Assembly: GCA_904424815.1 (NCBI GenBank)
Contig: CAJGBI010000001.1
Coordinates: 1,321,671-1,385,670 of the forward strand
DNA length: 64,000 bases
Source of the DNA: Puniceicoccaceae bacterium Marseille-Q1082
GTDB taxonomy: Bacteria; Verrucomicrobiota; Verrucomicrobiia; Opitutales; Intestinicryptomonadaceae
Reading direction: 5' to 3'
Position numbers and translations under genes: made by a program. Below are positions 8,694 through 15,295 of this stretch, in pieces (the first letter of the stretch is position 1; each line of letters starts with the position of its first letter). The notes under the pieces were generated by a model that was given only the letters and a program-made list of their open reading frames with translations, ran no database searches and was not told the DNA's origin.

Positions 8694-10922
8694 ATGAAAA
8701 AATTCGCGCTTTCGGCGGCCGCATTCGCCGCCCATTCCATTCTGCTGGCGGCGGGCGCGCATGTCGTCCAAACTTCCGGAGAGGGCGACTCGCGCCCCGA
8801 GGACTACGTGCCGCCCGTAATCGGCAACGGCTCGATCTGCACGAGTATTGACAATCTGGGAAAGCAAATCCAGCGCAAGTACGTCACGTACTTTCCGGAA
8901 GTCGTATGGGCGGGGCGCAGGACGAGCCTTCCGGGGACGTCTCTGATTACGATGGGGCACTTTGACGACGAAATATCCGTGGACGGCGCGCCGCTTGGAA
9001 GGCCGCTCAAATGGAGGCAGTCTCTGAACACGACGGAGGCCTTCACGGAATGCGAGGCGGAGTACGAAACCGCGACCGTCAAAACCGTCGCCTTCGTCCC
9101 GTACGGATACGACATGCTCGTCGTAAAAAAGACGGTTCTGCCGAAATCGAAAAGCGCAAAATCCGCCGAAATAAAATTTTCCTACAAATTCACGGACAAG
9201 GACACGGGCAACCCGCCGTACAGGACGATCATGCGGGCGCCGAAATACGAAAAAATCCCGAACTCGGCGTCGCTCTTCTACACGTCGTTCGGGCACAAAA
9301 CCTACAACGGGGAGATAGCCGCCATATCCTCCGCGCCCGCAAAAGTTTCCGCCGATAAAGTTTCAGTGGAGCTCGACTCGGTTTTCGACCTCTCGAAAGG
9401 CGCGGCGGAATCCGCCTATTTCATAACCTACGCCGACGACTTCGGCGGCGCAAACGCAAAAAACGCCTCCGCCGAACTCAAAAAGCGCGTTTTGGAGAAA
9501 GGCTTTGGCGGGATATTCGCCGACCACAAAGAGAGCTGGAAAAAGTTCTGGGGCTCCGAATTCGCCGCCCTTCCCGACAAGCCCATGCAAGACGCCTACC
9601 AGACGGGCCTCTACCACCTGCGGACGATGTGCACAAAGTGGTCGTTCCCCGTCGCGCTGTTCGGGCACGGAGCCGGCTGGTCGGGAAGGTTTTTCGGCTT
9701 CGACGAAATGTTCGCGCAATCCGGTGCGGTTTCGTCCGGAAAATTCGACCTGTCCGTGCGCACGCCGAACTTCAGAAAGGCGATCCTTCCGATAGCCATG
9801 CGCAGGGTGCAGCACTACTCCGACAACGCCGAGAAAAAATTCGGCGCGCGCTACGCGTGGGAAACCCTCGAAGACGGCGCTGAGGGCGCTCCAAACCCCG
9901 CGGGGTTCTGGATAGACCACGTATTCCACATGGCAAACATCGCCAACAGCTGCTGGAAGCATTATTTATACACGGGCGACAAGAAATTTTTGGAGGAGAC
10001 CGGCTACCCCGTAATCCGCGAATGCGCCGCTTTTTACTACTCGCACATGCTCTACGAGGACGCCGGCGGCAGGACGATTTTCGGCAGGTGCACGGACATC
10101 GAGCGGCTGGGGCCGGCGGTTCTCAACGCCTTCATGAGCTCGTGCGGGGCGATATACAACTTTGAGATAGCCTCGCGCGCCGCCGCCGCCCTCGGTGTCG
10201 ACGCGGACTACGCAAAAAAGCTCTCCGACGCCGCAAAGCGCCTGCGCGAAAGCCTGCCGAGAAACTCCGAAATGTACCTGCCCTTCGACGGCTGCAAGGA
10301 AAAGAGCTTCGTGTCCATAACGGGGCTTTACCCGTACACGATATTCGACAAAACCGAAAAGCTGCAAGTCGCCGCCCTCTACGACTTCATGAAAAACATA
10401 AGCAAGGCGGGCAACATGTACCCCGTGGGCAACGGGACGTGCTCGTGGTACGCGGGGATACTGTCGTCGGCGCTCGCAAACATTCAGGACTGCGACGGCC
10501 CCGCCGCGATGCTTGCGGCCACCGCGCGCAACACCGGCAGGTTCGGAGAGACGTGGGAAATCAACGAGCCCGGCATTCGCCACACCCCGTGGTTTATGAC
10601 CGCCGCCGGCAGCTACGTGCACGCCGTAAACCAGATGCTCGTAAACCCGCGCGAAAACGGCGACGTGGACATCGCCGTTGCCGCCCCGAAAGAATGGAAT
10701 GACTATTCTTTCGAGCTTCCCTCATACGGCGGCGCGAAAGTCAGGGCGAAAATCGAAAACGGAAAGTTTGCGAGCCTCGAATACGCCGCCGGAAAATCGG
10801 ACGGGCAAAAGCGCGCGCTCGTAGTCCCGCAGCGGCTCGTCCCGGAAAATAAAATATCAAAGGAATGGGAGCGCGACGGGGATTTCTTCCGGATTCCGGT
10901 CGAGGGCGGCTTTTCTCTCTGA
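8694..10922 (+). CDS. Secreted six-hairpin (alpha/alpha)6 glycosidase, GH65/GH95-like
   Basis: A 742-residue protein with a signal peptide (MKKFALSAAAFAAHS, cleavage near residue 20). It has an N-terminal beta-sandwich region (to ~270) and a long helical catalytic region: WAGRR, GFDEMFAQ, WKHYLYTGD and the block ETWEINEPGIRHTPWFMTAA near residues 620-640, with acidic residues suited to catalysis. The layout (super-sandwich, linker, (alpha/alpha)6 barrel) is that of the six-hairpin glycosidases such as GH65 and GH95. The family cannot be fixed by eye, so the substrate is open. It ends convergently against the unknown secreted protein at 10996, with a terminator hairpin between. Confidence 0.72.
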   Translation: MKKFALSAAAFAAHSILLAAGAHVVQTSGEGDSRPEDYVPPVIGNGSICTSIDNLGKQIQRKYVTYFPEVVWAGRRTSLPGTSLITMGHFDDEISVDGAPLGRPLKWRQSLNTTEAFTECEAEYETATVKTVAFVPYGYDMLVVKKTVLPKSKSAKSAEIKFSYKFTDKDTGNPPYRTIMRAPKYEKIPNSASLFYTSFGHKTYNGEIAAISSAPAKVSADKVSVELDSVFDLSKGAAESAYFITYADDFGGANAKNASAELKKRVLEKGFGGIFADHKESWKKFWGSEFAALPDKPMQDAYQTGLYHLRTMCTKWSFPVALFGHGAGWSGRFFGFDEMFAQSGAVSSGKFDLSVRTPNFRKAILPIAMRRVQHYSDNAEKKFGARYAWETLEDGAEGAPNPAGFWIDHVFHMANIANSCWKHYLYTGDKKFLEETGYPVIRECAAFYYSHMLYEDAGGRTIFGRCTDIERLGPAVLNAFMSSCGAIYNFEIASRAAAALGVDADYAKKLSDAAKRLRESLPRNSEMYLPFDGCKEKSFVSITGLYPYTIFDKTEKLQVAALYDFMKNISKAGNMYPVGNGTCSWYAGILSSALANIQDCDGPAAMLAATARNTGRFGETWEINEPGIRHTPWFMTAAGSYVHAVNQMLVNPRENGDVDIAVAAPKEWNDYSFELPSYGGAKVRAKIENGKFASLEYAAGKSDGQKRALVVPQRLVPENKISKEWERDGDFFRIPVEGGFSL

Positions 10923-10963
10923 GCAAACGGCCGCCCCAAAAAACAGGGGGCTTTCCGAGCAAA

Positions 10964-10984
10964 CCGCCCGCCCTGCGCGGGCGG
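10964..10984. terminator. GC-rich hairpin between convergent genes
   Basis: CCGCCCGC (10964-10971) and GCGGGCGG (10977-10984) form a perfect 8-bp stem with a 5-base loop. It sits between the convergent ends at 10922 and 10996. No long T run follows on the plus strand, so it may act as a bidirectional or processing hairpin. Confidence 0.5.
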
Positions 10985-10995
10985 CCTGCGTTTCA

Positions 10996-12459
10996 TCAAT
11001 TGGCGGGCTTCTTTTTCAAAACGACCGCAAACCCCTCTCCCGAAACATATTTGCCGCCTTCTTTCATGCGGATTTTCCCGCCGGAAACGTCGAACGCCGC
11101 GCCGGGCTTCGCCCAACGGTACTCGCCGAAAACCGAATCGAGCGCGCATATTCTCTCGACATCCCAGCCCTCGGGAATCCGGACTTCGCCGTCGGGGGAA
11201 GTCATGCAGAAGAAAATGCGCTTCGTCTCCGGATGCGTCGCCCACACGCAGCCCCCGCACATATGCGCCGTCGGGCTGTCGTAGGCGTTCTTTTCCGGAT
11301 CGTATTTGCGCACGGACAGCGGAGTGTTGTTCAGGTTCTCCCAAGTTGCGAGGGCGCGCGCTATTTTCATGCGCGGCGGCACGTCGCGTATGCTCCTCAT
11401 AGTGGGGCACGGATTGCCGAACCACGCGCTCCACGAACCCGCCGCAGCAGCCAGCCCAACGTTGCGTATTTCCCGCGCGTAGTCGTAGGACGACAGGTCG
11501 CTCGAAGTCGCGACCCTCGAAGGGTCGGTTATCCCGCCCTCAAAATTGCGCGAATCCGTCGCGAAATCCGGCGACGGGCTTTCGGACATCAGAAGATCCG
11601 GCATGGCGTCGGCGAACTCGGGCGTATTGTATCCCCCGTCGACTATATGTTTTACATAGTCGCGGTATATCAGCCACGGGTCCATTATGAATTTCGCGTC
11701 TGGATTCAAAGCGCGGACAGCCCTGCGGAGCGCGCAAAGATACCGTAGCGTCCCTTCGGTGTAGGTTGGATAGTCGAGCTTTTCGCCCTCGCGGACGGAG
11801 ACGCTGTCCTTCCCCGTCCAAAACTTCAGGCCGACCTGCCGTGGCCTCTTCCAGTCGGGGGAGATTCCGTAGAAATCGCCCGTCGGATCCGGCACGTCCC
11901 ACGAGCACCCGCCGAATTTGAACTTCGGGTTTTTGCCCGTCACCGCCCTGGCGCGCTCGACTATCTTTTTGACTGTCCTGTCGATTACGGACTTCTTTTG
12001 GAAATTGAGCTGCGCGCTGAACGACGAATACGGCATTTTATTGCCTGAAATGTCGGCCTCCCATATGTCCCAGAACCAGCCGGTGGCGATGTTGTCGGGG
12101 AACGGGCGCGAGGCGTCCTTTATGGCGCAAATCTCCTCCCACTCGGCTATCTGCTTTTTGGAATACTTTTTTCTTGCGTCTATCGTGCGGTTGTACGTCA
12201 TGTACTCCGGAGTTTCAAACACGAACCACAGCCCGTCAGACTCCTTAAAATTTTCCATGCCGGGCATGTACAGCACATATCTGTACCCCATGTTTTTGGC
12301 GAACTGCAACGACTCCCTCGGCGACGTCGCCGCCCACGAGCCGTAGTAGTTGCGATAGTCGTCAAGCCCGTAATGCGGCGCATTCCCCTCCACTCCGCCG
12401 GCAAACGCGCCGCAAGCCGACATCGCGGCCGCCGCAATAAACGCGAAATTCAATTTCAT
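10996..12459 (-). CDS. Secreted protein of unknown function, possibly a glycoside hydrolase-like barrel
   Basis: A 487-residue protein with a clear signal peptide (MKLNFAFIAAAAMSACGAFAG). I do not recognise the family. Visible features are a tryptophan- and tyrosine-rich central region (GWFWDIWEADISG, GGCSWDVPDPTGDFYG, FIMDPWLIYRDYVKH), acidic residues near predicted strand ends, and a C-terminal part with short beta strands (from ~400). This resembles a TIM barrel followed by a beta-sandwich, common in carbohydrate-active enzymes, but this is inference. The start at 12459 is supported by AGAGAGGA about 9 bases upstream and a sigma70-like promoter at 12485-12513. It is divergent from the M14 carboxypeptidase gene. 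Confidence 0.75.
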   Translation of the reverse strand: MKLNFAFIAAAAMSACGAFAGGVEGNAPHYGLDDYRNYYGSWAATSPRESLQFAKNMGYRYVLYMPGMENFKESDGLWFVFETPEYMTYNRTIDARKKYSKKQIAEWEEICAIKDASRPFPDNIATGWFWDIWEADISGNKMPYSSFSAQLNFQKKSVIDRTVKKIVERARAVTGKNPKFKFGGCSWDVPDPTGDFYGISPDWKRPRQVGLKFWTGKDSVSVREGEKLDYPTYTEGTLRYLCALRRAVRALNPDAKFIMDPWLIYRDYVKHIVDGGYNTPEFADAMPDLLMSESPSPDFATDSRNFEGGITDPSRVATSSDLSSYDYAREIRNVGLAAAAGSWSAWFGNPCPTMRSIRDVPPRMKIARALATWENLNNTPLSVRKYDPEKNAYDSPTAHMCGGCVWATHPETKRIFFCMTSPDGEVRIPEGWDVERICALDSVFGEYRWAKPGAAFDVSGGKIRMKEGGKYVSGEGFAVVLKKKPAN

Positions 12460-12484
12460 ATGCAAATCCTCTCTGGTTTGGCAA

Positions 12485-12513
12485 AAGGTACCGGAGGCGG
12501 AATTGAAAGTCAA
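12485..12513 (-). promoter_or_regulatory. Sigma70-like promoter for the unknown secreted protein
   Basis: On the minus strand TTGACT (12513-12508) and TACCTT (12490-12485) are 17 bases apart, followed by a short leader containing AGAGAGGA. Motif-based assignment. Confidence 0.55.
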
Positions 12514-12529
12514 ACCAAAGAAAAAGCTG

Positions 12530-12557
12530 TTGAAATATACCCCCGAAAATCTATTCT
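12530..12557 (+). promoter_or_regulatory. Sigma70-like promoter close to the M14 carboxypeptidase start
   Basis: TTGAAA (12530-12535), a 16-base spacer and TATTCT (12552-12557). The ATG at 12568 is only 10 bases after the -10 box, so the transcript would be nearly leaderless. This supports the chosen start. Confidence 0.5.
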
Positions 12558-12567
12558 TTGTTTTTCA

Positions 12568-13788
12568 ATGAAACACATTTTTTCAATTGCGGCGATGGCT
12601 GCGGCGGTTTTGGAATCCGCGGCGTTTGAAATATATTCCGACTTCCCCGGGGGAAATATCGACATTGTCGAAAAGGGCGATAGCGGCGCGAAAATCCGCC
12701 AGCAATACCGCGATTCCGACTGGTGGTTCTACTGGAGCTTCGGGGTTAAGGGCGCGGAGGGCAGGACGCTGACGTTCGGTTTCGTCGACTCGGGCGACGT
12801 CATAGGCTCGCGCGGGCCCGCGGCGAGTTTCGACGGCGGGAAGACGTGGAAGTGGCTCGGCGCGCAGGGCGTAAAGCGCAAAAAACATTCGTCGTCGTTC
12901 GAGTTCACCTTCCCCGACGGCGCCAAAGACGTCCGCTTCGCCTTCTGCCTGCCTTACATGCCGACCGACTTCGACGCCTTCGCGAAATCCGCGCCGAGCC
13001 TCAAAAAAATGCCGCTCTGCAAGACGCGCAAGGGGCGCGAAAATTTCGCGTACTCCCTCGGCAATCCAGACGGGAAAATCAAGATTTTCCTGACCTCGCG
13101 CCACCATGCGTGCGAGACCACCGGAACTTTCGCCATGCAGGGAATCCTCGAAGAGTTCTTGAAAAAGGGCGGAGCCGCCGAAAAGCTGCTGAAAGACGCG
13201 GAAATCGTGGCGGTTCCCTTCATGGATCTCGACGGCGTTCTGGACGGCGACCAGGGCAAGGGCCGCAAGCCGCACGACCACAACCGCGACTATACCAAAT
13301 CGCCGATATACCCGTCGGTCGCGGCATTCCAAAAGCTCTACAACGCAAAGATGGAAAAGGCGGAAATTGCCATCGCGCTCGACCTGCACGCGCCGTTCAT
13401 GTTCAGGGGCGCCGATGGAGACTCCGACAACCGCGCGTACCTTGTGGAGGGCCCGATAGGGAGCAAAGTTGAAAACCTGCGCAAGCTGAGCAAAATTTTG
13501 GAGGCGGCAACTTTGAATTCCGGAGAGGGCGCGATAATCCATCTCCAGAAATGGGACGTAAAATACGGGACGCTATGGAACACGCCCTCGAATATGAAGG
13601 AGGTCACCTGCTCGGCATGGGCGGGACGCCACCCGAAAGCGGCTTTCGCGTGCACGGTTGAAATACCGTACACCGACTGCGTCGGGGCGGAGGTTAACTC
13701 CGAAAGCCTGCGCGGGTTCGGCGCGAACATCGCAAAATCGCTCGCGGAATACTTTGCCGCGCCGGAGTCCAAAGAGTCCAAAAAATAA
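12568..13788 (+). CDS. Secreted M14-family zinc carboxypeptidase
   Basis: A 406-residue protein with a signal peptide (MKHIFSIAAMAAAVLESAAF). Residues ~20-150 form an N-terminal beta domain as in cytosolic-carboxypeptidase-like M14 enzymes. The catalytic domain follows, with the zinc motif HxxE in SRHHACETTGTFAM, a DLHAP motif carrying a further zinc His, and the general-base glutamate in CTVEIPY near residue 370. It should remove C-terminal residues from peptides or process amidated glycopeptides; the substrate is unknown. There is no Shine-Dalgarno site, and the start is backed by the promoter at 12530-12557. It is followed after 59 bases by the exported isomerase-like protein. Confidence 0.85.
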   Translation: MKHIFSIAAMAAAVLESAAFEIYSDFPGGNIDIVEKGDSGAKIRQQYRDSDWWFYWSFGVKGAEGRTLTFGFVDSGDVIGSRGPAASFDGGKTWKWLGAQGVKRKKHSSSFEFTFPDGAKDVRFAFCLPYMPTDFDAFAKSAPSLKKMPLCKTRKGRENFAYSLGNPDGKIKIFLTSRHHACETTGTFAMQGILEEFLKKGGAAEKLLKDAEIVAVPFMDLDGVLDGDQGKGRKPHDHNRDYTKSPIYPSVAAFQKLYNAKMEKAEIAIALDLHAPFMFRGADGDSDNRAYLVEGPIGSKVENLRKLSKILEAATLNSGEGAIIHLQKWDVKYGTLWNTPSNMKEVTCSAWAGRHPKAAFACTVEIPYTDCVGAEVNSESLRGFGANIAKSLAEYFAAPESKESKK

Positions 13789-13847
13789 ATTTTGACTATG
13801 CCCGCGCTTTAATCGACAATTCGGGCAAAACGAAAAAAACAGCGCAT

Positions 13848-14693
13848 ATGACAAAAAAAATACACATATTCCTAATCGCGGCGGCCGTCTCGATTTCGTC
13901 GGCGTTCGCGGCGCAAAACTTCAAATTCGGCAACTTCGGGGGCTCCTTTGAAAGCGCCAAAAAAGCAGGATACGACGGCGTCCAGCTCGACAACTGGCAG
14001 AGGAAAGGCGAAAACAGCAAGATCGGATACACCCGCAAGGACATCGACGACATAAAGAAAAAGATGAAAGAGCTCGGCATGCAAGTCTGCTCTATATGCG
14101 TGCCCTGCTACCACCAATTCCTCTTTGAGGAAGACAAAAACTGCGTCGAATACATGAAAAACGTAATCGACGCCGCCGCGGAACTCGGCGCGGAAAACAT
14201 TTTGATTCCCTTCTTCGGGAAGTCCAGCCTCTACGAAAAGGGCACCAAAAATTTCCGCAAGGAGCGCCTCGAGCCCCTCGTCAAGCGCATAAAGGAGGTC
14301 GCGCAATACGCCGCGAAAAAGAATATCGTCCTCGCGCTCGAAAACACGATAACCGCCGAAGACAACATAAAGCTTCTCGACATGATCGGCGAACCCAACG
14401 TCAAAGTGTATTTCGACACGCTCAACATCGTCTGGACGGGCGACCAGCCCGACGTGGCGATAAAGAAGCTCGGCAAAGACCGCATAGCCCAAATCCACAT
14501 CAAGGCAAACGCCGAATTTTTCGACGAAGCCAAACAGCCCGAGGATTTCGACAAATGCTTTAAAGCCATCGTCGACAGCGGATACAGGGGATGGCTCGTC
14601 CTCGAACAGGGCGTGAAGAGAAAAGTCCACACGCAGGACGAAGTGATATCCCACAATCTGAAATTCTTTAAAAATTCCGCACTCTGCAAATAG
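13848..14693 (+). CDS. Exported sugar phosphate isomerase/epimerase (xylose isomerase-like TIM barrel)
   Basis: A 281-residue protein with a signal peptide (MTKKIHIFLIAAAVSISSAFA) followed by an AP-endonuclease-2/xylose isomerase-like barrel. Metal-binding type motifs are visible: a Glu in LALENT, Asp/His in VYFDTLNIVWTGD and AQIHIKAN, and a C-terminal WLVLEQG. The family includes sugar epimerases and 3-keto-glycoside hydrolases; exported members are common in Planctomycetes and Verrucomicrobiota. It could act on released sugars or keto-sugars in the periplasm, and specificity is unknown. The start falls in a CATATG context without a Shine-Dalgarno site. Confidence 0.85.
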   Translation: MTKKIHIFLIAAAVSISSAFAAQNFKFGNFGGSFESAKKAGYDGVQLDNWQRKGENSKIGYTRKDIDDIKKKMKELGMQVCSICVPCYHQFLFEEDKNCVEYMKNVIDAAAELGAENILIPFFGKSSLYEKGTKNFRKERLEPLVKRIKEVAQYAAKKNIVLALENTITAEDNIKLLDMIGEPNVKVYFDTLNIVWTGDQPDVAIKKLGKDRIAQIHIKANAEFFDEAKQPEDFDKCFKAIVDSGYRGWLVLEQGVKRKVHTQDEVISHNLKFFKNSALCK

Positions 14694-14712
14694 AGCGGGC
14701 AACCCCCCAAAG

Positions 14713-14745
14713 CGCCTCCCGCCACAAAAAGGAGGCGTTTTTTTT
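14713..14745 (+). terminator. Rho-independent terminator after the exported isomerase
   Basis: CGCCTCC (14713-14719) and GGAGGCG (14731-14737) form a 7-bp stem followed by eight T (14738-14745). It is placed 20 bases after the stop codon. Confidence 0.85.
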
Positions 14746-14778
14746 GCGTCCAGACAAAATAGGCATGGGGCATACCAA

Positions 14779-14834
14779 GCGCGCCAGCCATTAAAATGTC
14801 CCCATACGGCGATTGCTTCGCAATAGCCATCCCC
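14779..14834. repeat. Dispersed hairpin repeat, copy 1
   Basis: This segment has the boxes GCGCGCCAGCCATT and TACGGCGATTGC, then a hairpin GATTGC-TTC-GCAAT and ATCCCC. The same order of boxes recurs at 44088-44151 with changes that keep the hairpin. An outer ATGGGG (14765-14770) can pair with the CCCCAT inside the repeat (about 14800-14805). Confidence 0.6.
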
Positions 14835-14860
14835 GCGCACAACCTGAGCGCACATTGGCG

Positions 14861-15021
14861 CGCGACCAGTGGCGGAATCTTTCAAAACGGAGCATCAGCC
14901 GCATGTCCTCCCCCGGGGCGCGTCAAAAGGGGGTTCAGGCGAGTATAGGAAAGCCGCCAAGGGCGCGCGGCGCATTTGACATACGCGAGCGGTCTTGGCG
15001 GCTTTACTAACGGAGCATCAA
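14861..15021. repeat. 161-bp direct repeat, copy 1 (half module B plus module A1)
   Basis: This segment recurs at 15127-15287 with about three substitutions. It contains the right half of a B-type hairpin (arm 14866-14886, box CGGAGCATCA 14888-14897) and a complete A-type module. In the A module, CAGGCGAGTAT is at 14936-14946, the stem arms AAAGCCGCCAAG and CTTGGCGGCTTT are at 14950-14961 and 14994-15005, and CGGAGCATCA is at 15011-15020. Confidence 0.85.
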
Positions 15022-15061
15022 CAGTAAACGCGAACCACAAACTATAAATATTGCAAAATAA

Positions 15062-15163
15062 GGCGCGTCAAACTGCCGCTCAGGCGAGTATTTGAAAGAG
15101 TCTGCCGGTGGGAGCGTACTGGCGTACGCGACCAGTGGCGGAATCTTTCAAAACGGAGCATCA
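15062..15163. repeat. Complete B-type palindromic module
   Basis: The box order is the same as in the A modules but the stem is unrelated. It has GGCGCGTCAAA (15062-15072), CAGGCGAGTAT (15081-15091), 21-base arms (15091-15111 and 15132-15152) matching at 17 positions, an inner perfect hairpin GCGTAC-TGGC-GTACGC (15114-15129), and CGGAGCATCA (15154-15163). Confidence 0.8.
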
Positions 15164-15287
15164 GCCGCATGTCCTCCCCCGGGGCGCGTCAAAAGGGGGT
15201 TCAGGCGAGTATAGGAAAGCCGCCAAGGGCGCGTGGCGTATTTGACATACGCGAGCGGTCTTGGCGGCTTTGCTAACGGAGCATCAA
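15127..15287. repeat. 161-bp direct repeat, copy 2, ending at the thrS stop codon
   Basis: Second copy of the 14861-15021 repeat, offset by 266 bases. Its A module (15181-15286) is closed by an outer inverted repeat: 15181-15201 pairs with 15286-15306 (one mismatch), and the latter arm contains the thrS stop codon and last codons. In copy 1 the outer right arm is missing. Confidence 0.85.
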
Positions 15288-15295
15288 CCCCCTTT

